A stretch of DNA of 64,000 nt from Paraburkholderia sacchari (GTDB lineage: Bacteria > Pseudomonadota > Gammaproteobacteria > Burkholderiales > Burkholderiaceae). The stretch spans positions 1 to 64,000 of the forward strand of contig NZ_JTDB02000004.1 in the NCBI RefSeq assembly GCF_000785435.2, in the 5' to 3' direction. The notes beneath the pieces are model-generated. The model ran no database searches. It saw nothing but the letters and a program-made list of their open reading frames with translations, and had not been told where the DNA came from. Both the position numbers and the translations under genes were made by a program. Shown one piece after another: positions 25,070 to 34,303 of the stretch (positions within the stretch are counted from its first letter, which is position 1; each line of letters opens with the position of its first letter).

Positions 25070-27004
25070 ATGTCGTTTGCCCCTTCCATCTCACCGTCCG
25101 AAAACGAGCATGCAGCGCGCTTCGCCACGCCGTCGACCGTAGCGGCCCACCAGCAGGCCATCCGCGAACTGCCCCCCGAAGACCATATGGACGAGGAGGA
25201 GGCAAGACGCGGGTTCATCGGCACGGTGCCCGATGCCGAAGTGCGCGACGCCTACGGCAAGCTGGTATGGAGCGTGGCCGACTACGGCTTCCTGAACGAC
25301 CCGGTGGCGCCGGCAACCGCTCACCCGTCATTGTGGCGTCAGGCGCGGCTCAACCTCATTCACGGTCTCTTCAAGGTCACCGAACGCATCTATCAGGTGC
25401 GAGGTTTCGATCTGTCGAACATGACGATCATCGAGGGCGATGCGGGGCTCATCATCATCGATCCGCTGACCTGTCGCGAGACGGCTCACGCAGCGCTCGA
25501 CCTGTACCTGAGTCACCGGCCCGCGAAACCCGTGGTCGCCGTGATCTACAGCCACAGCCACGCCGATCATTTCGGCGGCGTGAAGGGCGTGACGACCGAG
25601 GCCGACGTGCGCGCCGGCAAGGTGGCCGTGATCGCGCCGTTCGGCTTCATGGAAGAGGCCGTGTCCGAAAACGTCATGGCGGGAACCGTCATGTGGCGCC
25701 GCGCGCAGTTCCAGGGCGGCTCCACCCTCGCGCGCAACGCCTGTTGCCAGATCGATGCAGGGCTCGGCAAGACCGGGCCGAGAGGCACCGTCACGCTGAT
25801 CGAGCCCACGCTGCTGATTCGCGAGCTGACCGAGACGCACGTGATCGACGGCATCGAGATCGTGTTTCAGCTGACGCCGGAGAGCGAGGCACCCGCTGAA
25901 ATGCACTTCTTCTTTCCGCAATTGCGTGCGCTGAACCTGGCCGAGAATGGCACGCGCACGCTGCACAATCTCTGTCCGCTGCGCGGCGCGCAGGTCCGCA
26001 ATGCGAGATTGTGGTCGAACTACCTGAACGAGTCGCTCGAGCGCTATGCGCCTCATGCCGACGTCGTGTTCGCCCAGCATCATTGGCCCACGTGGGGCAA
26101 TGCGCGCATCGCCGCCTTCATCGAGCAGCAACGCGATCTCTACAAGTTTCTGCACGATCAGACCGTGCGCATGATGAACCACGGTCTCACCGGCATCGAG
26201 ATTGCGGAACAGATGCGCCTGCCCGATAGTCTCGCTTCGCAATGGCACGCGCGCGGCTACTACGGAACCGTTTCGCACAACGTCAAGGCGATTTACCAGT
26301 TTTACCTCAGCTGGTACGACGGCAACCCGAGCAACCTGCATGCGTTGCCGCCCGAGATGTCGGGTCCGCGCTATGTCGAGTACATGGGGGGCGCGCAGGC
26401 CATGATCGAACGCGCGCATCGCGACTTCGAGCGTGGCGAATACCGCTGGGTCGCGCAGGTCATGAATCATCTGGTATTCGCCGAACCCGGCAACCGCGAG
26501 GCACGCGAACTGTGCGCGGCGGCGCTCGAACAGATGGGCTTCCAGGCCGAATCGGCGACGTGGCGCAACGCGTTCCTGCTCGGCGCCCGCGAACTGCGCG
26601 AGGGCCGCGCGAGTACCGCGGCGGTCAACCCGCGCAGCGCCGACATGGTGTGCGCGATCAGCGACACGCTGTTCTTCGACTACCTCGCGATACGGGTGGA
26701 TGGTCTCAAGGCCCAGCACATGCACAGCCGTTTCGCGTGGCATTTCACCGATACGGGCAAGCGCTATGCGCTCAATCTGCAGCACGGCGCGCTGACCCAC
26801 TCGGAAACGCCGCATGTCATGCCTGCGCATGTGACGGTGTCGCTGTCCCGCGCAACGCTGAACCGGATCCTTCTGGCGCAGACCACGTTCCCGGACGCCA
26901 TCGCGCAAGGGCATATCGTGCTCGACGGCGAGGCGGATCGCTTTACGGCATTGCTGGCCACGCTGGACCGTTTCAGCGGAGATTTCAATGTTGTGGAGCC
27001 GTGA
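25070..27004 (+). CDS. alkyl/aryl-sulfatase, metallo-beta-lactamase fold (SdsA1-like)
   Basis: A 644-aa class III sulfatase that hydrolyses alkyl sulfate esters to alcohol and sulfate. Seen: the dizinc motif HSHADHFGG (His162, His164, Asp166, His167), AENGTRTLHNL with further acidic and His ligands, AQHHWPTWGN with a late metal His, a central dimerisation segment (YGTVSHNVKAIYQFYLSWYDGNPSNLHALPP, the family hallmark), and a C-terminal SCP2-like domain (about 530-644) that binds the hydrophobic tail. No signal peptide is visible, whereas SdsA1 is exported, so it is probably cytoplasmic. The ligase, aldehyde dehydrogenase and alcohol dehydrogenase downstream could take the released alcohol to acyl-CoA. 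Confidence 0.9.
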   Translation: MSFAPSISPSENEHAARFATPSTVAAHQQAIRELPPEDHMDEEEARRGFIGTVPDAEVRDAYGKLVWSVADYGFLNDPVAPATAHPSLWRQARLNLIHGLFKVTERIYQVRGFDLSNMTIIEGDAGLIIIDPLTCRETAHAALDLYLSHRPAKPVVAVIYSHSHADHFGGVKGVTTEADVRAGKVAVIAPFGFMEEAVSENVMAGTVMWRRAQFQGGSTLARNACCQIDAGLGKTGPRGTVTLIEPTLLIRELTETHVIDGIEIVFQLTPESEAPAEMHFFFPQLRALNLAENGTRTLHNLCPLRGAQVRNARLWSNYLNESLERYAPHADVVFAQHHWPTWGNARIAAFIEQQRDLYKFLHDQTVRMMNHGLTGIEIAEQMRLPDSLASQWHARGYYGTVSHNVKAIYQFYLSWYDGNPSNLHALPPEMSGPRYVEYMGGAQAMIERAHRDFERGEYRWVAQVMNHLVFAEPGNREARELCAAALEQMGFQAESATWRNAFLLGARELREGRASTAAVNPRSADMVCAISDTLFFDYLAIRVDGLKAQHMHSRFAWHFTDTGKRYALNLQHGALTHSETPHVMPAHVTVSLSRATLNRILLAQTTFPDAIAQGHIVLDGEADRFTALLATLDRFSGDFNVVEP

Positions 27005-27062
27005 GCGGTAACGATCACGGCACGTTTCGCGATCCTCAACAGTCATTTCATCCCGTACGATC

Positions 27063-30000
27063 ATGCGTGTCGCTCCTCCTGTTGTTCTCACCGCCGCCGA
27101 GCGCGACGAACTCGTTGCACTGGTTGCTTCGTCCAATGGCAATGCGAAACTCGCCCAGCGAGCGCGAATCGTGCTGATGGCAGCTGACGGCGCCCAGAAC
27201 AAATCTATCGCTCACGACCTCGGCATTGGCCGCGTGCAGGTGGCGCGTTGGCGCGAGCGGTATGTCCGCTCGCGTATCGCCGGCATCAAGGAGGAACTGC
27301 CGCGCGGGGCGCCGCCCATCAAGCTCGATGTCGCGCGGCTCGTCTCGCTCACGACCGAGGCGCCGGGCAACGGCGAAAAGGCCTGGAGCACGCGCAAGCT
27401 CGCGGCGGAACTGGGCGTGAGCGCGGCAAGCGTATCGCGGCACTGGAGGGCGACTGGCATCGCGCCACAGGCGGGCAGCACGCAGCGGGGCGACGGACTG
27501 CCGGAGTTGTACGGCCGGCAGGCGGCGATCGTCGGGCTTTATATCGCGCCACCAGAGCACGCGCTCGTCTTCGCGCTGGATGAACGGATCGAAGCTTCTC
27601 CCGCAGACGACCACCTGGCGCGAGCGCCTGAGGTTGCGCGTCCGGTTCACGCCTGGCAGCGTCACCTGGCGACATCGCTGATTACGTCCCTGCGGGCGTT
27701 GATGAGCGGCAGCGGCGGGACTCATGTCAACGTGCAGCGTCATGTGTCGTGGCTCGGCTTCCTCGGCCAACTCGAGACGCGGCTGGAGCCGGGCAAGCGT
27801 TTGCTTGTCGTCGCGGACAATCATCTATCTCATCATCATCCGGCGGTTCAGCAGTGGCTCTGCGGCCGCGAGCATTTTCAGGTTCGGCTCGCGCCGAACG
27901 GCAGCGCCTGGCTGCGTCTGCTGCAGGGCTACCTGCGCGACGCGCAGGCCGGACTGTGCGCAGGGGGCTTGCCCGAGCATATCGCTGAAGTCCTCTCGTT
28001 CATCGAGAAGCAGCGCGTCTCGCATGGGGCGCGTGCGTTTCACTGGTTCATGAACGCATATGGGGCGCAGGCGCTTCCTTTGGCGGGTTTCGGAAACGGC
28101 GGCGCGCTGGACGCCGAAGTCCGGCATGCCGCGCCGATGGAGGCTGCCGCGCCGGCCACGGGCTACCCGATGAGCGAGGAGGCGCAGCCCGATCGCGCCG
28201 TGCGGCCCGTCGCCAGCACCAAGCTGCTGCCTCCGCGCAGCACGCGGCGCATGATGGCGCGCGATGCCCTCATGACGCGCCTGCTCGAGGCGCGGCGCCA
28301 CCGTTGCGTCGTGATCCAGGGGCAGGCCGGCAGCGGCAAGACCAGTACGATGATCGAGTGGCGCAAGTCGCTCATCTCGATGGGCTTCGACGTGAGCTGG
28401 CTGTCGCTTTCGAGCGAGGACAACGAGCCCGCCAGGTTCTTCGACTGCCTCCTCGCGAGCATCGCGGAGGCCGACCCGGCCGTGGTGCGGGATGCCGCGC
28501 TGCTGGTTGCGCAGGGAAGCGACGATACCGCAATCGAGCACTGGGTCATCACGCTCGTGCAGGCGCTCGGCAAGCGTCAGCGCCATATCATGCTGATGAT
28601 CGACGATCTGCATCACGTCAGCGATCCGCGTATTTTCGAGGCGCTCCAATGGCTGCTCGACTACGCGCCGCCCCAGTTGCATCTCGCGCTGTGCTCGCGC
28701 AGTGCGCTTGCGCTTTCGCTGGACCGGCTGCGATCGCAGGGCGCCGTGAGCGAGTTCGACATGCGCGACCTGCGCTTTAGCGAAGCGGAATCGGAACGTT
28801 ATCTGCGCGAGCAGCTCGGCTCGATCGAAGCGCGCGACGCGGCTGCGCTACATGCGCTGACCGACGGCTGGGTGGCCGGCCTGCAGTTGTTCGCGGTCGA
28901 TCTGCGCACCCGCCAGGGAAGCGACTACCCGGTCGTGAAGGTGCACGATCCGCGCACCTTCGCCAATTATTTCGAATGCGAAGTCCTGTTGCGGCTCGCC
29001 GCAGACGATCTGGACATGCTGACTCGCGTGGCCGTGTGTCATCGCTTCAGCGCGCCGCTCTGTGCGAGCGTCGTCGGGCGCGAAGAAGCGCTGGCCCATA
29101 TCCGGGCGCGGCTCGCGCAGCTGGAAGCCGACAATCTCTTCATCACGCAGGTGGGCAGCCACGACCGCGAGATCTGGTATCGCATTCATCCGCTGCTGCG
29201 CGAAACGTTGCTGACCCGTCTGGCGGAACGCGACGCCGAGGCGTTGCGTTGCGCGCACGCCGTGGCGTGGCGCTGGTTCGAGGCGCACGGTCAGATCGAC
29301 GATGCGGTGTTCCATGCCGTCAAGGCGGGCGATCCCTCCGCCGCGGCCAGCATGGTCGAGCGGTGCGCGCAGGCGCTGCTGGCCCAAGGCGAGCTGAACC
29401 AGTTGTCGGGACTCCTGCGGATGTTGCCGCTCGAACTGGTCCAGAAACGCTTTGCATTGCATATCGTGATGGCGTATGTCCATCTCTACTCGCGCAACTT
29501 CCAGGCGCTCGGGCGCAGCCTCGATCAGCTCGAAGCCTCTTCGGATGCGCTCGACGAGCATCAGCGCTACGCGCTGCGCTTGCTGCGGGCCGCCCTCGCG
29601 CTTCAGCAGGACGACACCGACGCAATTGTCGCCATGCTGCCCGAGCTGCGCGCGATACCGGACGATGCCGACGACTTCGCCTGGAATGGCCGCAGCAACG
29701 TGCTTTCCTGGTTGCACATGTCGCGCGGCGAATACGACGAAGCGCGGGCCGTGCTCGACAACATGGCGCGCCGCGCCGGGGCGCCGCGCAGCAACCTGCT
29801 GGGCCGCTGCATGAGTGCGCTGAGTCTCTCGATGGAAGGGCGCATCAAGGAGGCGGAGAAGATCATTCGCGAAGTGCTCGACGAGGCCGAGCGCCAGGGG
29901 CCGCCATATGTGGGCGTCGCGTGCATGGCGGCGAGTCTGCTGGCCGATACGCTCTACGAACTCAACGACATCGAGGCGGCCTGCCAGCTGCTCGAGCCGC

Positions 30001-30911
30001 GAATCGGCATGCTCGAACGGGTGTCGCTGCCCGAGATCGTGATGCGCGCGTTCGCCGTGCTCTCCAACGCACACTGGGCGGCGGGGCGGCGAGACCAGGC
30101 TTGCGCGTGGCTGGACCGTCTCGAATCGTATGCCGGGCGCTACGGCCTCGACCGCGTGCTGGCGGAGGCGCTCGTGCTCCGGTTGCGCAGACATCTGGAG
30201 CAGGTGGAAACGGAGCGGGCCAATACCGTAGTCGAACGCCTCGCCACGCTTGAAATGCGTTATGCGGGCGCGGGGCCGGACATGGCGGCGCGCATTCGCT
30301 TTGCCGCCGCCCGCGCGTGCGTGGAAATGTGCCTGCACACCGGCGACTACGCGGGTCTGGTTGGCCGTCTCGAAGCCCTGGTTGCCACCTCGGAGCAGAA
30401 CGGGCGACGCCGGCTTTCGACGACGCTACGGCTGCAACTGGCCATGGCGCACCACGGCGTGGGCAATCTGCCTGCTGCGGGCAAAGCGTTCGTTCAGGCA
30501 TTGCGGCAGGGACATGCGCTTGGCCTGATGCGCACGCTGCTCGATGTCGCGGCAAGCGCGCCGGGCATGTTTGCCGCACTGGCCGGCCAGACGGTAGCCG
30601 ATCCTGTGCTCGCGTTTTACGGCGAACGCTTGCGTGCTGCGCAGGCGTGCGCGGCGGCTCTGCCGGTGCCGCGGGTGTCGGCTGCCGTCGTGCCTGTCGA
30701 TGCCTTGAGCGAGCGCGAACGCGAGATCCTTGCGTTGCTTGCGCAGGCCATGTCGAACAAGAAGATCGCCACGGTGCTCAACGTATCGGCCGAAACGGTG
30801 AAATGGCACCTGAAGAACATTTACCTGAAGCTGGGAGTAGGCGGGCGGGGCGGCGCCGCGGCGCGTTTTCGCGATCTCAGCGCGAGCGAGGCCGAGACGC
30901 ACGGGGTCTAG
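27063..30911 (+). CDS. fusion regulator: IS630-type transposase module joined to a LAL/MalT-type LuxR regulator
   Basis: A 1282-aa uninterrupted protein. Residues 8-135 are the IS630-family double helix-turn-helix (LTAAERDELVALV, NKSIAHDLGIGRVQVARWRERY, WSTRKLAAELGVSAASVSRHWRATG). Residues 150-330 are its RNase H-like core: IVGLYIAPPEHALVFALDE (Asp173), LLVVADNHLSHHHPAVQQWL (Asp252), then SAWLRLLQGY, where the catalytic Glu is Gln288. After a linker, residues 383-1282 are a LAL regulator: STKLLPPRS, Walker A GQAGSGKTST (420-429), Walker B IMLMIDDLHHV, a TPR-like middle and a C-terminal LuxR helix-turn-helix (LSEREREILALLAQAMSNKKIATVLNVSAETVKWHLKNIYLKL). It lies 58 bases after the sulfatase; no clear ribosome site. 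Probably an activator of nearby catabolic genes with a domesticated transposase as an extra DNA-binding arm. Confidence 0.85.
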   Translation: MRVAPPVVLTAAERDELVALVASSNGNAKLAQRARIVLMAADGAQNKSIAHDLGIGRVQVARWRERYVRSRIAGIKEELPRGAPPIKLDVARLVSLTTEAPGNGEKAWSTRKLAAELGVSAASVSRHWRATGIAPQAGSTQRGDGLPELYGRQAAIVGLYIAPPEHALVFALDERIEASPADDHLARAPEVARPVHAWQRHLATSLITSLRALMSGSGGTHVNVQRHVSWLGFLGQLETRLEPGKRLLVVADNHLSHHHPAVQQWLCGREHFQVRLAPNGSAWLRLLQGYLRDAQAGLCAGGLPEHIAEVLSFIEKQRVSHGARAFHWFMNAYGAQALPLAGFGNGGALDAEVRHAAPMEAAAPATGYPMSEEAQPDRAVRPVASTKLLPPRSTRRMMARDALMTRLLEARRHRCVVIQGQAGSGKTSTMIEWRKSLISMGFDVSWLSLSSEDNEPARFFDCLLASIAEADPAVVRDAALLVAQGSDDTAIEHWVITLVQALGKRQRHIMLMIDDLHHVSDPRIFEALQWLLDYAPPQLHLALCSRSALALSLDRLRSQGAVSEFDMRDLRFSEAESERYLREQLGSIEARDAAALHALTDGWVAGLQLFAVDLRTRQGSDYPVVKVHDPRTFANYFECEVLLRLAADDLDMLTRVAVCHRFSAPLCASVVGREEALAHIRARLAQLEADNLFITQVGSHDREIWYRIHPLLRETLLTRLAERDAEALRCAHAVAWRWFEAHGQIDDAVFHAVKAGDPSAAASMVERCAQALLAQGELNQLSGLLRMLPLELVQKRFALHIVMAYVHLYSRNFQALGRSLDQLEASSDALDEHQRYALRLLRAALALQQDDTDAIVAMLPELRAIPDDADDFAWNGRSNVLSWLHMSRGEYDEARAVLDNMARRAGAPRSNLLGRCMSALSLSMEGRIKEAEKIIREVLDEAERQGPPYVGVACMAASLLADTLYELNDIEAACQLLEPRIGMLERVSLPEIVMRAFAVLSNAHWAAGRRDQACAWLDRLESYAGRYGLDRVLAEALVLRLRRHLEQVETERANTVVERLATLEMRYAGAGPDMAARIRFAAARACVEMCLHTGDYAGLVGRLEALVATSEQNGRRRLSTTLRLQLAMAHHGVGNLPAAGKAFVQALRQGHALGLMRTLLDVAASAPGMFAALAGQTVADPVLAFYGERLRAAQACAAALPVPRVSAAVVPVDALSEREREILALLAQAMSNKKIATVLNVSAETVKWHLKNIYLKLGVGGRGGAAARFRDLSASEAETHGV

Positions 30912-30922
30912 GGTCTCGTAAC

Positions 30923-30946
30923 GTCTCGCCGCAGGCGCGGCGAGAC
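30923..30946 (+). terminator. hairpin after the fusion regulator
   Basis: A perfect 10-bp stem (GTCTCGCCGC/GCGGCGAGAC) with AGGC loop starts 12 bases after the stop codon. No T-run follows, so termination may be weak or factor-assisted. Confidence 0.5.
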
Positions 30947-30970
30947 ATATGCATAAGCACCGCCACCCTT

Positions 30971-30990
30971 GCCCCCCGCGTCGGGGAGTG
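30971..30990 (+). promoter_or_regulatory. GC palindrome site 1 (CCCCCC-GCGTC-GGGG)
   Basis: CCCCCC (30972-30977), GCGTC, GGGG (30983-30986), then AGTG, 73 bases ahead of the acyl-CoA ligase start. It matches the site at 58541-58560 read on the minus strand in 18 of 19 positions (GCCCCCCGCGTYGGGGAGTG). A CATAAG element lies 15 bases upstream of the C-run, as CTTAAG does at that site. GGGGAGTG also resembles the MalT box, consistent with a LAL-type activator. Confidence 0.6.
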
Positions 30991-31062
30991 AAGCGCCGCA
31001 GCCGGCCAGCGATGATGCGGACAACCGGGACGCCGTCCCGCCCAACCTTGTGACCCACCGCC

Positions 31063-32772
31063 ATGGCGCGACTGATACGACACTACGCACACTGGCCCGA
31101 GGGCGTGCCCCATACGCTGCGGGCGCCCGAGTCCAACCTGTTCAGCTTCCTGGCAGCCAGCGCGGCGCGCTGCCCGGAGAAAACCGCGATCGATTACTAC
31201 GGCGCGCAAATGAGCTACCGCACGCTGCACGAAGCCGTGCTCAACCTCGCCGGCTACATGCAGCAGCGTCTTTCCGTGCGCGGCGGCGATCGCGTGCTGC
31301 TGCTCATGCAGAACTGCCCGCATTTCGCCATTGCGTACTATGCGGTGCTGCGCTGCGGCGCGGTCGTCGTGCCCGCCAATCCCATGAGCACGGCCGCCGA
31401 GGTCGCCTACTACGCGGCTGACTCCGGTGCGCGCGTGGCCATCACCACCCAGGATATGCTGCCGCGCCTCACGCCGCTCCTCGAGAGCGGCGCGCTCGCC
31501 GGGTGTGTTGTCGGCGCCTGCTCCGAGTTCGCTGGCGAGCCGCGCGACGTGCCCTTCATGGAGATTCCCGCCTTCGTGCGCGAGCCGCGTCAGCGCCTCA
31601 CGCAAGCGGGCGTGCACGAATTTGCCGGCGCGCTCGCCGCCGGCATCGCGCCCACGCCGCTTGCCGGCAGCGCGGACCTGGCCGTGATCGGCTACACCTC
31701 GGGCACCACCGGCGAACCCAAGGGCGCGATGCTCAGCCACCGCGCGTTTTCGTACGTGGTCAACCAGCGCGTGCTGTGGTTTTCCGACGACCCCGATAGC
31801 AGCGACCTGATCACCCTGCCGGTGAGTCACGTGGCGGGCATGTGCGCGCTCAACCAGGCGCTGGTCCAGGGCCGCACCATGGTGTTGCTCGCGCGCTGGG
31901 ACGCGGCCGCCGTGCCGCGCCTCATCGAGCATCACCGCATCGGATGCTGGGCCGCGGTTACGCCCATGCTCGTCGAGCTGCTCGGGCGCCCGGAACTGGC
32001 GCAGCACGACCTTTCCTCGCTGTGCCGTCTATACGGCGGCGCCACCGCGATGCCGGAGGCGGTCGCGCGCCAGATCGAACAGCGCTTGGGCGTGCCGTAC
32101 ATCGAGTGCTACGGCATGACCGAGACCTGCGGCAGCACGCACATGAACCCGCCGCAGGCATCGCGCCAGCAATGTGCGGGCATTCCCCAGATCAACGTCG
32201 ACGCGCGGGTGATCGACCCGGACGGCGGCGCCGAACTCGGACCGAACCAGCCCGGCGAGCTGGTGATGCACAGCCCTACGCAATTCGATGGCTACTGGGG
32301 GCGGCCCGACGCGAGCGAGGCGGCGTTCGTCGAGATCGACGGCAAGCGCTTCGTGCGCAGCGGCGATATCGGCCACTACGACGAGGATGGCTACTTTTAC
32401 ATCACGGACCGGCTCAAGCGGATGATCAACGCATCAGGCCTGAAGGTGTGGCCGGCGGAGATCGAGTCGCGCCTGCATGGGCACCCGGCGGTGCGGGAAG
32501 CATGCGTGATCTCGGCGCACGACGCGCATCGCGGCGAGACGGTCAAGGCGCTGGTGGTGCTGCGCGACACAGCGCGCGACACGCTCACGCCCGAGGCGCT
32601 GATGGAGTGGGCGCGCAGCTGCATGGCGGCCTACAAGGTGCCGCGCCAGATCGAATTCGTGGAGAGTCTGCCGCGCTCGGCCGCCGGCAAGCTGCTCTGG
32701 CGCATCGTTCAGGACAATCAGAACCAGCTGGACAGCAAGGCGAATCTCGCATCACCGGCAGAGCGCGGCTAA
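31063..32772 (+). CDS. AMP-forming acyl-CoA synthetase (fatty-acid-CoA ligase type)
   Basis: A 569-aa adenylate-forming ligase that activates a carboxylic acid with ATP and CoA. Seen: the P-loop-like YTSGTTGEPKG, YGMTETCGSTH (adenine motif), GDIGHYDEDGYFYITDRLKRMI (hinge) and the C-terminal catalytic Lys in PRSAAGKLLWR. Length suits medium- to long-chain acid ligases. It probably forms an operon with the aldehyde dehydrogenase (51-base gap) and GMC dehydrogenase, completing alcohol to aldehyde to acid to acyl-CoA. No obvious ribosome site precedes the ATG. GC palindrome site 1 lies in its promoter region. Confidence 0.88.
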   Translation: MARLIRHYAHWPEGVPHTLRAPESNLFSFLAASAARCPEKTAIDYYGAQMSYRTLHEAVLNLAGYMQQRLSVRGGDRVLLLMQNCPHFAIAYYAVLRCGAVVVPANPMSTAAEVAYYAADSGARVAITTQDMLPRLTPLLESGALAGCVVGACSEFAGEPRDVPFMEIPAFVREPRQRLTQAGVHEFAGALAAGIAPTPLAGSADLAVIGYTSGTTGEPKGAMLSHRAFSYVVNQRVLWFSDDPDSSDLITLPVSHVAGMCALNQALVQGRTMVLLARWDAAAVPRLIEHHRIGCWAAVTPMLVELLGRPELAQHDLSSLCRLYGGATAMPEAVARQIEQRLGVPYIECYGMTETCGSTHMNPPQASRQQCAGIPQINVDARVIDPDGGAELGPNQPGELVMHSPTQFDGYWGRPDASEAAFVEIDGKRFVRSGDIGHYDEDGYFYITDRLKRMINASGLKVWPAEIESRLHGHPAVREACVISAHDAHRGETVKALVVLRDTARDTLTPEALMEWARSCMAAYKVPRQIEFVESLPRSAAGKLLWRIVQDNQNQLDSKANLASPAERG

Positions 32773-32823
32773 CGCGCCAACGCGGGCCGGCGGCGCGCCG
32801 GGCCCCATGGACAGGAGACGACA

Positions 32824-34251
32824 TTGAAGCAATTGAAGCAGTTTTACATCGACGGCGCGTGGGTCGAAGCGTCGTCGTCCGCGACGTATGTGGATATCGT
32901 CGATCCCGCCACCGAAGCCGTGGTCGGCACGCTCGCGATGGGCGGCCCTGAAGATGTCGAGCGCGCAGTCGCTGCGGCGCGCGCGGCGTTTCCCGCCTGG
33001 TCGCGCACCAGCCGCGAAACCCGGCTTGCGCTGCTGGAACGCGTCGCGCAATGCTACAAGGCGCGCATGGCGGATCTCGCCGAGGCGGTCACCGGAGAAA
33101 TGGGCGCGCCGTCATGGCTCAGCCGCGAGTTGCACGTTCCCGCCGGACTCGGGCAGATCGCGACCACCATCGCTGCGCTCAAGGACTTTTCGTTCGAGAC
33201 CCGCCGGGGCTCGACCTCCATCGTGCGCGAGCCGGTGGGCGTCGCGGCGCTGATCACGCCCTGGAACTGGCCGCTCAACCAGATCGCCGCCAAGGTGGCG
33301 CCCGCGCTGGCCGCGGGTTGTACGGTCGTCCTGAAGCCCTCGGAAGCCGCGCCGCTCGATGCGTACCTCTTCGCCGAAATTCTGCACGAGGCGGGTGTGC
33401 CGCGCGGCGTGTTCAACATGATCTATGGCGACGGTGAACGCGTGGGCGCAGCGTTGTCGAGCCATCGCCACGTCGACATGGTTTCGATCACTGGCTCGAC
33501 GCGCGCCGGTGTGGCCGTGGCCATCAACGCAGCGCCGACCGTCAAGCGTGTGGCGCAGGAACTGGGCGGCAAATCGCCGAACCTCATTCTCGACGACGCG
33601 GATCTGGCTGCCGCTGTCTCCGCTGGCGTGGCGAGTTGCATGATGAACTCGGGGCAGACGTGCATCGCACCCACGCGCATGCTGGTGCCGCGTCAACACT
33701 ATGCGGCGGCGGTCGATATCGCGTCCGCCACCGCGCGTGCGCTGAGCGTCGGCGACCCGCGCGAAGCGGCGAACAAGTTGGGGCCGATGGCGAACCGCGC
33801 CCAGTTCGAACGGGTCCAGCAGATGATCTCGACCGGCGTGAGCGAGGGCGCGCGACTCGTCGCGGGCGGCCCGGGGCGTCCCGATGGCCTCGCACGGGGC
33901 TTCTACGTCAAGCCGACGGTATTCGCGGACGTGCACCCGGACATGACGATCGCGCGCGAAGAGATCTTCGGCCCCGTCCTCGTGATGCTTCCCTACGAGG
34001 ACGAGGCGCACGGCATTGCTCTCGCGAACGACACCGACTATGGCCTCGCCGCCTATGTGTGGTCCGCCGATCCCGCGCGTGCAAAACGCGTGGCGGGCGA
34101 GTTGCGCGCGGGCGCCGTGCTGATCAACGGCGCGCGCATGGACCTGAGCGCACCGTTCGGCGGCTACAAAGCGTCGGGCAACGGGCGCGAGTTCGGCGAA
34201 TACGGCATTGCGGAATTCCTCGAGTTCAAGTCGGTGGTTGGAGCCGCATAG
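32824..34251 (+). CDS. NAD(P)-dependent aldehyde dehydrogenase
   Basis: A 475-aa aldehyde dehydrogenase oxidising an aldehyde to its acid. Seen: ITPWNWPLNQIAAKVAPALAAGCTVVLKPSE (cofactor-binding), ITGSTRAG, catalytic Glu in QELGGKSPNLI, catalytic Cys in NSGQTCIAPTR and EEIFGPVLVML. The TTG start at 32824 is well placed 7 bases after aggag; no ATG alternative exists nearby. It sits between the ligase and the GMC alcohol dehydrogenase, fitting the middle step of alcohol oxidation. Confidence 0.9.
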   Translation: MKQLKQFYIDGAWVEASSSATYVDIVDPATEAVVGTLAMGGPEDVERAVAAARAAFPAWSRTSRETRLALLERVAQCYKARMADLAEAVTGEMGAPSWLSRELHVPAGLGQIATTIAALKDFSFETRRGSTSIVREPVGVAALITPWNWPLNQIAAKVAPALAAGCTVVLKPSEAAPLDAYLFAEILHEAGVPRGVFNMIYGDGERVGAALSSHRHVDMVSITGSTRAGVAVAINAAPTVKRVAQELGGKSPNLILDDADLAAAVSAGVASCMMNSGQTCIAPTRMLVPRQHYAAAVDIASATARALSVGDPREAANKLGPMANRAQFERVQQMISTGVSEGARLVAGGPGRPDGLARGFYVKPTVFADVHPDMTIAREEIFGPVLVMLPYEDEAHGIALANDTDYGLAAYVWSADPARAKRVAGELRAGAVLINGARMDLSAPFGGYKASGNGREFGEYGIAEFLEFKSVVGAA

Positions 34252-34303
34252 CGACCAGCGCCGTAAACGAATACGGCGCCAGCACAACGATATGGAATGC
34301 GAA

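Noticed and set aside
25328..27202. 624-codon minus-strand frame opposite the sulfatase
   Set aside because: It is antisense to a gene with a clear catalytic motif set, and its composition is typical of a shadow frame.
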